Position numbers and translations under genes: made by a program. Positions 35,981 to 44,788 of a stretch of 64,000 bases of DNA are shown one piece after another; within the stretch, counting starts at the first letter, position 1; every line of letters starts with the position of its first letter. The notes under the pieces are model-generated. The model was not told the DNA's origin. It did no database searches and worked only from the letters and a program-made list of their open reading frames with translations. This DNA comes from CAXBDP01 sp963974465. GTDB lineage: Bacteria > Bacteroidota > Bacteroidia > Cytophagales > Cyclobacteriaceae. The stretch lies in assembly GCA_049340005.1 (NCBI GenBank), contig JBMPIY010000009.1; one strand, given 5' to 3'.

Positions 35981-37047
35981 TGGATTTGAAAAAATACATA
36001 TCTTATACTTATCCTATTGTCACGCCATACGAAGGAATAAATTCAGTTGAAAACGCATTACTTGAACATCAATATTTAGTAGTAATTGACAACAATAAGG
36101 AGTACCAAGGAATATTAACGATTCCAGATTTAATTAAAAGGCCTCATAAAATCGTGATTGATTGTGTTACAAAAAAAGAAAATTTAAGAGTTAGTGATAC
36201 CATTATGGTTGCCTTGGATAAATTTCGTTCTAGCAGGTCAAGTGTCTTACCTGTTATGAGCGAAACTAAGTTTATTGGTGTTATAGAAAAAAACAAAATT
36301 CTTTCTGGACTACAAACAAAAACGAAAAATCTACAAGAAAAGTCTCTGATTTCAGAAAAAGCAAAACAAAATTTCCTGGATAATTTATCTCATGAAATAA
36401 GGACGCCATTGAATGGTATACTTGGTCTATTAGATATTATAACACAATTAGAAATTACTGATCACTCTGCTGAGCATGATCTATTATCTAGATCCTTAAG
36501 AAAATCTGCGGATCAATTCTTAATAATTATGAGCGATTTGGTGGACTTGGCTCTTATAAATGCAGGTGATGAAATGAGCCCACAAATAGAAGAGTTAGAT
36601 GTTTTTGAGCTTTTTTCTGAACTAAAAGATCATTTTAATGACTTAATATCTGTTAAATATAATGATAAAATAATTAAATATAAAAATGATTTTGAACACT
36701 TTACAATTAGAACAGATAGAAGAAAATTACAGCGTATTTTATACCATTTAGTAAATAATGCTTTAAAATTCTCAGAGGACAAAGAAGTAATTTTTGGATT
36801 CAATGTAAACAAAGACAAAAATTACATTAGTTTTTTTGTAAAAAACAAGAAGTCAAATATTGGTCAAAAAGATGTAGAAAAAATGTTTGAAGTATTTGAA
36901 AAACAAGAACATATTGGTAAAGAGCTAAACTTTGGCTTAGGAATTGGGCTCCCATTAGTTAAAAACTTAACAAAGTTATTGGGTGGTCAAGTTGAAGTCA
37001 AATTGAAAAATTATGTTATTTCATTTATCATCAATATACCTTTTTAG
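35980..37047 (+). CDS. Cytosolic histidine kinase with N-terminal CBS pair
   Basis: This is a 355-residue protein. Residues 1-115 contain two CBS-like units (ALLEHQYLVVIDNNKEYQGIL and SSRSSVLPVMSETKFIGVI), which in other proteins bind adenosine nucleotides. The HisKA helix follows with NLSHEIRTPLNG and phosphorylatable His138. The HATPase has N box LVNNALKFSE and a G2 box GLGIGLPLV, but the G1 region is weak (SFFVKNKKSNIG), so ATP binding may be altered. There is no receiver and no membrane segment. The design suggests energy- or second-messenger-sensing autophosphorylation. It is coupled to the preceding unknown gene and sits in an AT-rich island next to an insertion-sequence remnant. Confidence 0.82.
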   Translation: MDLKKYISYTYPIVTPYEGINSVENALLEHQYLVVIDNNKEYQGILTIPDLIKRPHKIVIDCVTKKENLRVSDTIMVALDKFRSSRSSVLPVMSETKFIGVIEKNKILSGLQTKTKNLQEKSLISEKAKQNFLDNLSHEIRTPLNGILGLLDIITQLEITDHSAEHDLLSRSLRKSADQFLIIMSDLVDLALINAGDEMSPQIEELDVFELFSELKDHFNDLISVKYNDKIIKYKNDFEHFTIRTDRRKLQRILYHLVNNALKFSEDKEVIFGFNVNKDKNYISFFVKNKKSNIGQKDVEKMFEVFEKQEHIGKELNFGLGIGLPLVKNLTKLLGGQVEVKLKNYVISFIINIPF

Positions 37048-37084
37048 ACAAGTCGCCGATTAATAAGCTAATATTTATTCAGAG

Positions 37085-37830
37085 TTACTTATTTAGGTCG
37101 CAAGACCTATGATTGGTTTTTTGGTAATTGGCACTGCTTCTACACATCGCAGGATGAGTTTTATAAGGGTCGTTTCTCTGTGGTTTCTTCTATTAAAGCG
37201 AAAGAAATATTTGTTTATATATTTCTGCAAATATTTACGATCACTGTATGAGCGAATTCCACGTAACCAGTTCTTGAAATTTCTGATTTGTAAACGAAGC
37301 ATAAGAAAGTTCTCTCTTTTATTAGAAGGTATTTGTCTTAAGTTTCTATACTCTTCTCTAAAGGCCTTATAAGCAGACCATCCATCTGTGAACATCGAAG
37401 CATTTTGATTAATATGCTCTTCAAATATTGGCTTTATCGAATTGCTGCTGAAATCTTCAATTACTTTTGCATAGGCTCTGCCCGCTTTGCCTTTTCTGTA
37501 TTCCACAGGCAGCACTATTTTCACCTTATCATTACTATGCGCAATTCCTTGTTGGTTCTTTTTGAGGTGTACCAATCTCAAATTCATCCACATGGACTTC
37601 ACCATTCAACGGATGATAAGGTTGCCTTTTATGAAAGAAGCATGTTTACAACGTCGATAATGGTAGCCTTCAGCCCATTTCAATTCAGCTAAATAAGCAT
37701 GCAAGAAGCTTTGTCTCCAAACTGTTGAAAGTCTTTCGGTCTAATTTAAGAAGTTTCATAGGGTTAATTTTACACACTAAAACATCAATTTATCCATTGA
37801 TATACAATGTTTAGTGACCTAAATAAGTAA
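37085..37830 (-). mobile_element. Decayed IS1595-family insertion sequence
   Basis: The element is bounded by 15-bp perfect inverted repeats: TTACTTATTTAGGTC at 37085-37099 and its complement at 37816-37830. It contains a broken transposase gene. Its length (746 bp) is short for an intact IS1595 member because part of the transposase is deleted. No target-site duplication is visible at the ends, consistent with an old insertion. Confidence 0.82.
37093..37757 (-). pseudogene. IS1595-family (ISXO2-like) transposase, frameshifted and internally deleted
   Basis: The C-terminal 170 residues remain open (FTDGWSAYKAF, IQIRNFKNWLRG-like RLQIRNFKNWLRG, KYINKYFFRFNRRN), typical of the DDE_Tnp_IS1595 catalytic domain. 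Upstream, three other frames carry recognisable pieces: FQQFGDKASC, YLAELKWAEGYHYRRCKHA, and PYHPLNGEVHVDEFEIG. At least three frame changes separate them. Between CKHA-F-KG and PYHPL roughly 65-70 residues of the usual zinc-ribbon/helical linker are missing. The gene cannot make an active transposase. Confidence 0.85.
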
Positions 37831-37964
37831 ACCTAATTAAAAAATTATTAAAATAACAATAAGCTAATTTTGGCAAGATTAATGAGGTGGAGGTAAAGTG
37901 AATTCTCTATTCACAAGCAGCAAAATTTGAAATTTTTCTTAATACAATTATCATACATACTTCA

Positions 37965-39266
37965 CTAAGCATCTTTACCTACTCCCACCCTACCCTTCAA
38001 ACTAACCCACAATATCAGCAAAGCAACAAGTGAGATACTTATAAGGTAGATAGCTCCGTTTGCTTCGAATGCTCCAGTAAGGGTGGAAGCAACTTTGGCC
38101 AAGCTATGGATTCCCAGCAGCAAAGCCAGCCATACCACTAAAATTAATATGGCATTTTGCAAACCTGAATTTCCAAATCCTGATTTCATCAATTTATGAT
38201 CGTTGATAATCACAATAAGAAAAATGGCAGAAATCGGTAATAACAGGCCGTTAAGTGCTTGAGCCAACAGAATCACTGGAATGGGTCTGAGTCCTGAAAT
38301 TCCAAATAGTAAACCTACAAGCATTATCCCAGCCCATACGATACGAAAGCCAGTGGAACGCATATCCTGTTTCCTCCCGCTTACACTTTGCCATGTAATT
38401 GCAGCAGCCATAGGCGCCGTAATGCTCGAAGTGAACCCTGCGCAAAACAATCCAATCCCCAGTAATGCTGAGCCATTTCCAGCCATCAGCAAATCCATTT
38501 TACCTGCCAATGCTTCAAAACTAAATTCTGCATTTAGCATACTACCTGTTACTAAAATTGCAATAGAAATAATACCTCCTAAAATAATGGCTATCGAAAT
38601 CCCAAACCGCATTTCTGATAAACTCTGGTTTTTGCTAATTCCCGAAGCAAGAAAAAGATTGTAAGGGACGATAGTGGTGCCAACCAAGCCGAGAATCAAA
38701 GTCTCGCTGCCTACTGGAAAACTAGGAATGAAAGCACCCTTGGAAAGTTGAACAAAAGAGTAATCAGTTTGGAAAGCTAAAAAAGCAAAAGTAACTCCCA
38801 TAAGTGCCACCATTACACTCATTACATTGAGTATGCTGCGCAAATTGCCCAACCACAAACCTATACTTGCAAACAATACCACAACGACTGTAGCAACCCA
38901 AGCAGGAATTGGCGTTACCACTTCTATTCCTGCCACGGCTCCCATTATATTACCAGCTTGATATGCGGTGCAACCAAAAACAATGGCAAAAATAATGAGT
39001 CCTTTTACTAGTTTGGCCGTCTTATCTTCATTGAATTTAGAGGCGATTGCTTGACCCAAATTGAGTCCTGAGCCCAAAGTAATTCTAGCTGCACCTTCCT
39101 GCAATACTAAGCACGCAATGGTTCCAAATACCAATGCCCAAATAAGCTCTAAGCCGAATGAAGCGCCAGAAGAAGCCGCAGTAGTTACCGTACCTGGACC
39201 TATAAATGCAGCGGAAACTACAGACCAAAAAAGAATACTTCCAATACGAGATTTGAATTGGTTCAT
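37965..39266 (-). CDS. Nramp-family transporter homologue with atypical metal-site residues
   Basis: This is a 433-residue protein with about 11 membrane helices and the Nramp fold. Helix 1 reads FIGPGTVTTA where canonical Mn/Fe Nramp have DPGN: Asp and Asn are replaced by Gly23 and Thr26. Helix 6 reads TTIVPYNLFLAS in place of the canonical MPH block (Val200, Tyr202). The usual metal-coordinating Asp, Asn, Met and His are therefore missing. It may transport Mg2+ (as do Nramp-related magnesium transporters) or something other than transition metals. It is monocistronic, convergent with the decayed IS. Confidence 0.82.
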   Translation of the reverse strand: MNQFKSRIGSILFWSVVSAAFIGPGTVTTAASSGASFGLELIWALVFGTIACLVLQEGAARITLGSGLNLGQAIASKFNEDKTAKLVKGLIIFAIVFGCTAYQAGNIMGAVAGIEVVTPIPAWVATVVVVLFASIGLWLGNLRSILNVMSVMVALMGVTFAFLAFQTDYSFVQLSKGAFIPSFPVGSETLILGLVGTTIVPYNLFLASGISKNQSLSEMRFGISIAIILGGIISIAILVTGSMLNAEFSFEALAGKMDLLMAGNGSALLGIGLFCAGFTSSITAPMAAAITWQSVSGRKQDMRSTGFRIVWAGIMLVGLLFGISGLRPIPVILLAQALNGLLLPISAIFLIVIINDHKLMKSGFGNSGLQNAILILVVWLALLLGIHSLAKVASTLTGAFEANGAIYLISISLVALLILWVSLKGRVGVGKDA

Positions 39267-39341
39267 AACTTGAGGCTATTGAGTAAGGATTCAGAATTCA
39301 AAATCCAATTTAGCCAACAAGATAAAAGCAAATTGCGATAA

Positions 39342-39560
39342 TTAACAATACCAAACTGAGCTACGGCCTCTACGCAAATGCTGGCGAATATTGATAATAA
39401 ATGCAAGCCCCATATAGATAATCAGCGGCGATCCGAATGTCAGAAATGAAGCATAAATAAAGAAAAGTCGAATGCTTGAAGTGGACATTTTGAGCTTTTC
39501 GCCTAATTTGGTGCAAACTCCAAAGGCTTGATTTTCAAAAAATGCAATTAATTTTTCCAT
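39342..39560 (-). CDS. Small PspC-domain protein
   Basis: This is a 72-residue protein. The PspC pattern FGVCTKLGEKLKMSTSSIRLFFIYASFLTFGSPLIIYMGLAFII covers almost the whole length, with one or two membrane helices. PspC-domain proteins take part in envelope-stress sensing in other bacteria. It lacks the extra Bacteroidota C-terminal domains and is a stand-alone stub. Confidence 0.78.
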   Translation of the reverse strand: MEKLIAFFENQAFGVCTKLGEKLKMSTSSIRLFFIYASFLTFGSPLIIYMGLAFIINIRQHLRRGRSSVWYC

Positions 39561-39681
39561 ATCAAAATAAATTTAGAACGCATTTTCAATCAAAAAGCAC
39601 GCTTTTTACTAATTCAACTACAAATTAGCAAAAAGATTCGGATATAATTCAATCCTATTTTTTTGATTTGCCTTTGGTGGC

Positions 39682-39689
39682 TATTTTTG
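39682..39689 (+). promoter_or_regulatory. Likely -7 element of the pdhB promoter
   Basis: TATTTTTG fits TAnnTTTG and lies 24 bp before the pdhB ATG. TTG triplets 11-16 bp further upstream make a weak -33 candidate, so the spacing is below the usual range. Confidence 0.35.
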
Positions 39690-39713
39690 CCAAGCAATAT
39701 ATAAATCAGATTA

Positions 39714-40691
39714 ATGAGAGAGATACAATTTCGCGAAGCCCTAAGAGAAGCCATGTCGGAAGAGATGCGTAGGGATGATAAGATTTTCTTAATGGGTGAA
39801 GAAGTAGCTGAATATAACGGAGCATATAAAGTAAGCCAAGGAATGCTCGATGAGTTTGGTCCGGAAAGAGTAATAGATACACCTATTGCAGAACTTGGTT
39901 TTGCAGGGATTGGTGTCGGTGCAGCTATCAACGGTTTGAGACCAATTATTGAATTTATGACATTCAACTTTTCATTAGTTGCCATAGATCAAATTATTAA
40001 TTCGGCTGCTAAAATCCTCTCTATGTCTGCTGGGCAATATTCTGCTCCAATGGTATTTAGAGGTCCAACCGGAAATGCTGGGATGCTTGGAGCTCAGCAC
40101 TCTCAGAACTTTGAAAACTGGTATGCAAATACACCAGGACTTAAAGTAGTGGTGCCGTCAAATCCTTATGATGCAAAAGGCTTATTAAAATCTGCCATTA
40201 GAGATAATGACCCAGTAATCTTTATGGAGTCAGAGGTGATGTATGGCGATAAAGGCGAAGTGCCCGAAGAGGAATATTTAATCCCGATTGGCAAAGCCAA
40301 TGTGGTACGTGAAGGAAGCGATGTAACGCTTATTTCATTTGGTAAAATGATGAAAGTAGCTCTAGAAGCTGCCGACGAAATGGCCAAAGAAGATATTAGC
40401 TGCGAAGTGATTGACTTGAGAAGTGTTCGCCCAATCGACTACCCAACCCTTATTGAGTCGGTAAAAAAGACCAATAGAGCTGTGATTGTAGAAGAGGCTT
40501 GGCCTTTATCTTCTATTGCTACAGATTTAGCTTTCAACATTCAGCGTGATGCATTCGACTATTTGGATGCACCAATTCGCAGAGTTAACAGCATGGACGT
40601 TTCATTACCTTACGCACCTACTTTGATCGAAGCGATTTTGCCAAATGTAAAGCGTACGATTGAAGCGATTAATGCTGTATTGTACAGATAA
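39714..40691 (+). CDS. pdhB: Pyruvate dehydrogenase E1 component, beta subunit
   Basis: This is a 325-residue thiamine-diphosphate-dependent subunit. MGEEVAEYNGAYKVSQGM, the IDTPIAELGFAGIGVGAA block and FMTFNFSLVAIDQIINSAAK match the E1-beta family; the C-terminal domain carries the VIDLRSVRPIDYPTLIESV block. With the alpha subunit it decarboxylates pyruvate and feeds the E2 lipoyl domain. E1-alpha, E2 and E3 genes are not adjacent, as is usual for pdhB in Bacteroidota. The next gene overlaps or abuts its end. Confidence 0.93.
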   Translation: MREIQFREALREAMSEEMRRDDKIFLMGEEVAEYNGAYKVSQGMLDEFGPERVIDTPIAELGFAGIGVGAAINGLRPIIEFMTFNFSLVAIDQIINSAAKILSMSAGQYSAPMVFRGPTGNAGMLGAQHSQNFENWYANTPGLKVVVPSNPYDAKGLLKSAIRDNDPVIFMESEVMYGDKGEVPEEEYLIPIGKANVVREGSDVTLISFGKMMKVALEAADEMAKEDISCEVIDLRSVRPIDYPTLIESVKKTNRAVIVEEAWPLSSIATDLAFNIQRDAFDYLDAPIRRVNSMDVSLPYAPTLIEAILPNVKRTIEAINAVLYR

Positions 40692-41175
40692 CAAAGCCAT
40701 TCTGGAAAATCGAGATAAATTTATGATCGAGGCCATCAGGCTTTCCGAGCAAAAAATGCGGGAGGGTTTCGGTGGCCCATTTGGTGCTGTAGTGGTACGA
40801 AATGGCGAAATTGTAGCCTCAGGTTTCAATCAGGTAACTAGCAGCAACGACCCAACTGCTCATGCAGAAGTAATGGCCATTAGAAATGCTTGTGAAAAAC
40901 TCAATACATTTCAGCTAGACGATTGCGAACTTTATACAAGTTGCGAGCCATGCCCTATGTGTTTGGGTGCCATTTATTGGGCAAGAATTCCCGTGATTTA
41001 TTACGCTAATACGCGGGAAGATGCTGCGAATATAGGTTTCGATGATGCGCATATCTATCACGAAATTAGTCTAGAGATAAAAGATCGAAGCGTTAAAATG
41101 CTGCCTTTATTGAGAGAGGAAGGAATTAAAGTTTTCCAAGCTTGGCAGGCCAAGGAAGACAAAAAAGAATACTAA
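40672..41175 (+). CDS. Nucleoside/guanine deaminase of the cytidine-deaminase superfamily
   Basis: This is a 167-residue protein. The catalytic zinc site is complete: TAHAEVMAI (His and proton-relay Glu) and SCEPCPMCLGA (two Cys ligands). FMIEAIRLSEQKMREGFGGPFGAVVV and the C-terminal region match guanine deaminase (GuaD-like) more than TadA. Family members start several residues before FMIEAIRL, so the ATG at 40672, overlapping pdhB by 20 bp, is chosen over the ATG at 40723. The reaction would be guanine to xanthine plus ammonia. Confidence 0.85.
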   Translation: MLYCTDNKAILENRDKFMIEAIRLSEQKMREGFGGPFGAVVVRNGEIVASGFNQVTSSNDPTAHAEVMAIRNACEKLNTFQLDDCELYTSCEPCPMCLGAIYWARIPVIYYANTREDAANIGFDDAHIYHEISLEIKDRSVKMLPLLREEGIKVFQAWQAKEDKKEY

Positions 41176-41190
41176 GCCCAAATACATTCA

Positions 41191-41221
41191 TTGGCATATT
41201 GCCTTGAATAGCCTAATTTCG
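41191..41221 (+). promoter_or_regulatory. Probable promoter of tRNA-Arg
   Basis: TTG at 41191-41193 and TAATTTCG at 41214-41221 fit the Bacteroidota promoter with one mismatch in the -7 element and a 20-bp spacer. The element ends about 10 bp before the tRNA. Confidence 0.45.
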
Positions 41222-41231
41222 CCAAATCAAT

Positions 41232-41305
41232 GCACCCGTAGTTCAATTGGATAGAATGTCAGATTCCGGTTCTGATGGTTGGGGGTTCGAATCCCTTCGG
41301 GTGCA
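41232..41305 (+). tRNA. tRNA-Arg (anticodon CCG)
   Basis: Acceptor GCACCCG pairs with CGGGTGC; discriminator A. The anticodon arm TCAGA-TTCCGGT-TCTGA gives anticodon CCG, reading CGG. The T arm has GGTTCGAATCC. The gene is 74 nt and CCA is not encoded. Confidence 0.95.
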
Positions 41306-41307
41306 CA

Positions 41308-41335
41308 AAAAGTCGCTGTGGTTGCAGCGACTTTT
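41308..41335. terminator. Bidirectional terminator after tRNA-Arg
   Basis: AAAAGTCGCTG and CAGCGACTTTT form a perfect 11-bp stem with a 6-nt loop. T-runs exist on both strands, so it serves tRNA-Arg (+) and the leftward purF run (-), whose stop codon is about 40 bp away. Confidence 0.88.
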
Positions 41336-41375
41336 TTTGTGATATCGAGAAAAAACCTCCCGCAATTACTTTACA

Positions 41376-43262
41376 TCAATAAGCCCTTTCAACCACACCT
41401 CGCATATAATTTACGAATGCGCGATTTACTACTCTATTTCCACCTTTAGTAGGATAGTCACCAGTGAAATACCAATCGCCCAAATGTTTTGGACAAGCTT
41501 TGTGAAGGTTTTCTACAGTCTGGTAAATCACCTCCAATTCAGCTTTCAAATTAATTGGCCTTACGATATCTGCAATTTTCATTGAGATTTCATCATCAGT
41601 AAATGGATCGTATAAGCGCTGTACAAAATTAGGTGCATTGATATTGCCTACTGAATCAAGCGCTTGTTGCATTACTTCATCTACAAGCGAATTCATTCCC
41701 CGCTCATTCAGCAATGAAATGACCGCACGGAATGCCACAAAATCCTTCATCTTGGACATGTCTATACCGTAGCAATCGGGATAGCGAATTTGGGGCGCAG
41801 AGGAAACGATAATGATTTTGCGGGGTTCAAGTCTGTCTAGCATTTTGAGAATGCTCTTTTCAAGAGTAGTTCCGCGTACAATAGAATCGTCAATTACGAC
41901 AAGCGTATCCACTTTTTTATTGATTACCTCGTAAGTGGTATCATATACATAAGCTACCAAATCATCACGATGTTCGTCATCGGTAATGAAAGTTCTATGC
42001 TTCACATCTTTTGCCACAAGCTTTTCAATACGAGGTGTAAATGAAAGCAAATCTTCCAGCGAATCGATATGTGGTTTATTCTCCATGATGATTTCCTTAC
42101 GCTTCTGCACAAGGTATTCATTGAGTCCGTCCATCATTCCATAAAAGGCTGTTTCAGCTGTATTTGGAATGTAGGAAAAAACCGTATTCTTCAAATCGAA
42201 ATTGATCGATTTTAATATTTGAGGGATTAGAAGCTTGCCCAATTTCTTGCGCTCATGGTAGATATCCGGATCGGTTCCTCGCGAGAAATAAATTCGCTCA
42301 AAACTGCAAGATTTTTTCTCTTTCGTTTCAAGAAACGGCAATACATCAAACTCACCACTTTTGTTGATGATTAATGCATGTCCAGGATCAACTTCATGGA
42401 TATCATCAAACTCAACATTAAAAGCCGTTTTAATTGGTGATTTTTCAGAAGCCACAACTACTATCTCCTCATCGGCATAATAGTAAGCAGGACGGATACC
42501 ATTTGGATCTCTCGCAACAAAAGCTCCACCATAGCCAGTCATACCAGCCATTGCATATCCACCATCAAAATCCTTACAAGCACGCTTCAATACTCTTTGC
42601 AAATCAAGCTCATTTTCAATGATCTCTGTGATTTGCTTATTGGTATTTTTGCCTTTGTATTTATTGAAAAGCATTTGATTTTCTTCATCCAAAAAGTGCC
42701 CAATCTTTTCCATTACAGTCACCGTATCGGTCTTTTCTTTTGGATGCTGCCCAAGACTTACAAGGTGATTAAAGAGCTCTTCAACATTTGTAAGGTTGAA
42801 ATTGCCCGCTACAACCAAGTTTCTACTGCGCCAATTGTTCATTCGCAACATTGGATGGCAGCTTTCAATTTGGTTTTTGCCATGAGTACCATATCTAAGG
42901 TGCCCCAACCAAACTTCCCCAGTAAAAGCTACATTTTCTTTTAACCAATTCTCATTAAGGTAATTTTCTCCACCCTCCCGCTTTGCTTCTTCGAACTTAG
43001 CTCCAAGTTTTGAAAATATTTCTGTAATTGCTTGAGAATCTACTGATCTATAACGACTTATATACTTATTTCCAGCTCCTACTCCAATCTTAATATTTGC
43101 TATCCCAGCTCCATCTTGCCCTCTATTATGCTGCTTTTGCATGAGCAAATACATCTTATTGATAGCATAGAGCGGTGTGCCGTATTTATCAATATAATAT
43201 TGGAGTGGTTTTCTAAGTCTGATGAGGGCTATACCGCACTCGTGCTTTATTTTGTCGCTCAT
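41376..43262 (-). CDS. purF: Amidophosphoribosyltransferase (PurF-type), long form
   Basis: This 628-residue protein is longer than the usual ~470-510. An N-terminal class II glutamine amidotransferase domain begins HECGIALIRL, with Cys9 as the nucleophile exposed after removal of eight residues. NRGQDGAGIA, GHLRYGTHG and DGGYAMAGMTG are further glutaminase blocks. The phosphoribosyltransferase domain carries VVIDDSIVRGTT (PRPP loop). It makes phosphoribosylamine, the first committed step of purine synthesis. Extra length is spread over inserts rather than an added domain. The gene starts 8 bp after nuoN and is probably in the same transcript. Confidence 0.88.
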   Translation of the reverse strand: MSDKIKHECGIALIRLRKPLQYYIDKYGTPLYAINKMYLLMQKQHNRGQDGAGIANIKIGVGAGNKYISRYRSVDSQAITEIFSKLGAKFEEAKREGGENYLNENWLKENVAFTGEVWLGHLRYGTHGKNQIESCHPMLRMNNWRSRNLVVAGNFNLTNVEELFNHLVSLGQHPKEKTDTVTVMEKIGHFLDEENQMLFNKYKGKNTNKQITEIIENELDLQRVLKRACKDFDGGYAMAGMTGYGGAFVARDPNGIRPAYYYADEEIVVVASEKSPIKTAFNVEFDDIHEVDPGHALIINKSGEFDVLPFLETKEKKSCSFERIYFSRGTDPDIYHERKKLGKLLIPQILKSINFDLKNTVFSYIPNTAETAFYGMMDGLNEYLVQKRKEIIMENKPHIDSLEDLLSFTPRIEKLVAKDVKHRTFITDDEHRDDLVAYVYDTTYEVINKKVDTLVVIDDSIVRGTTLEKSILKMLDRLEPRKIIIVSSAPQIRYPDCYGIDMSKMKDFVAFRAVISLLNERGMNSLVDEVMQQALDSVGNINAPNFVQRLYDPFTDDEISMKIADIVRPINLKAELEVIYQTVENLHKACPKHLGDWYFTGDYPTKGGNRVVNRAFVNYMRGVVERAY

Positions 43263-43270
43263 GGGTTTAT

Positions 43271-44788
43271 CTAAAGTCCAAAGTTAAAACTATTCAACAC
43301 GATGGACAACAAATCTGGTTTGAAGAATAATATTAATATGACTATCCCCAGAATAGTAGGAGTTATCATAGTCCTCCAATTACTTTTAATCGAATTTGGT
43401 TCACTTTCGGCCTCTTTAATAAAAAGTATATATGGAATCCTTAAATAATAGAAAATAGCAATGGCTGTATTGAGAATTCCAAAAACGATGATAAACAATA
43501 TCCAAGGACTATTTCCAATTGAGTAAATTTCGAACAAAGTAGTGAAAACCAATAGTTTTGCAGTAAAACCAGCGAATGGCGGTACGCCTGCCAAACTCAA
43601 TAAAAATACGATTAACAAAACTCCTTCGAATGTATATTTTTTGCCCAAACCAGCCCATTGATTCACATCGTAGGTTTGCTCAGCTTCCCCAATAGATTGC
43701 ACCAACCAAAAAGCCCCCAAGTTCATAATAAGGAAAACGGTGCTATAAAAGAAAAATGGAAACCTTGATGATTCAATCGGTGCTGCAAGTGTAATTAAGA
43801 TAAACCCGGCTTGAGCAATTGATGACCAACCCAACAGACCTTTGATATTATTTTCTCGTAATGCTGAAAAATTGCCTATAAGCATGGAGCCTGCGGACAC
43901 AATCACTAGCATTGGTATCACCAAATTTTCCATAGAAATCCAGCGGGAGGAAATTAACCAAAGAGCCATTAATGCTGCCAACTTGGGAACCACCGAAAAT
44001 AGCGCAACAGACGGCCATGCGGCATTTCGATAAACTACAGGCACCCAAACATGAAAAGGAACCGCTGATATTTTGAAAAATAATCCGCCAAAAAACATCA
44101 ACAATACAATACCCGCACTATAGAAGGGCACTGATTGAATACCCGTCCAGAAGCCTGCATTTTGCCAATTGAGCGTGCCTGAGAAGCCATAGAGAAAACT
44201 CATCCCATAAAGCATAATAGCAGTAGCCACAGAACCAAAAATGAAATATCGCAAAGCACTTCTAGCCGATTCGCCTCTTTTGAGAATTCCGGTAAGCGCG
44301 TATGCCGAAATGGACATTAACTCAATAGAAAGGAAAATGCTAAGCAGGTTAGAGGACATCACCAGAATGCCTGCACCAATCAAAATACCAAGGGAGAAAA
44401 TATGGACTTCACTGCCGGCTAATAATTTGGCTGAGCTTTTCCGTTGAAACATCAGCAGAGAGATAATACCAGTGATATAGAAAAGACTACGCAGGAAAAT
44501 GGCTTCGCCGCTTACTAGCAAAAATCCATTGAAGCTTTGATTTTGGATTTCGGCAAAATCTCGAAATTGAATATAACTGGCAACCAAGGCTGCTAACAGA
44601 GCTATCAAATGATAGGTCACCAGCAGTTTCGCTCTTTGCTTTTCGGATTTACGATTTTGGAGGATAAGGTCGGCTACTAGAATAAATGCAAGACCAATGA
44701 CCAAAACAAATTCGGGCATAATCACCGTAAAGCCGTCTAGTACACTTTGGAGTTTTTGGTTCAATATGTCTATTTGCGATGTCTCCAC
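43271..44788 (-). CDS. nuoN: NADH-quinone oxidoreductase subunit N
   Basis: This 505-residue antiporter-like subunit of complex I has 13-14 membrane helices. Proton-path blocks include LSIELMSISAYALTGILKR (Glu in helix 5), YFIFGSVATAIMLYG, KISAVPFHVWVPVVY (Lys in helix 7) and LLGWSSIAQAGF. It starts from GTG at the very end of nuoM. It is the last nuo gene of the run and is followed 8 bp later by purF. Confidence 0.95.
   Translation of the reverse strand: METSQIDILNQKLQSVLDGFTVIMPEFVLVIGLAFILVADLILQNRKSEKQRAKLLVTYHLIALLAALVASYIQFRDFAEIQNQSFNGFLLVSGEAIFLRSLFYITGIISLLMFQRKSSAKLLAGSEVHIFSLGILIGAGILVMSSNLLSIFLSIELMSISAYALTGILKRGESARSALRYFIFGSVATAIMLYGMSFLYGFSGTLNWQNAGFWTGIQSVPFYSAGIVLLMFFGGLFFKISAVPFHVWVPVVYRNAAWPSVALFSVVPKLAALMALWLISSRWISMENLVIPMLVIVSAGSMLIGNFSALRENNIKGLLGWSSIAQAGFILITLAAPIESSRFPFFFYSTVFLIMNLGAFWLVQSIGEAEQTYDVNQWAGLGKKYTFEGVLLIVFLLSLAGVPPFAGFTAKLLVFTTLFEIYSIGNSPWILFIIVFGILNTAIAIFYYLRIPYILFIKEAESEPNSIKSNWRTMITPTILGIVILILFFKPDLLSIVLNSFNFGL

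Noticed and set aside
37093..37605. Intact transposase or a separate 170-residue gene
   Set aside because: Upstream frames carry the missing N-terminal parts in other reading frames and a middle portion is deleted, so it is a pseudogene fragment.
33975..38372. Lack of the GCGGGAGG octamer here as proof of horizontal transfer
   Set aside because: With a mean spacing near 1.6 kb a gap of 4.4 kb is not rare, so it only agrees with the AT-rich island idea and does not prove it.
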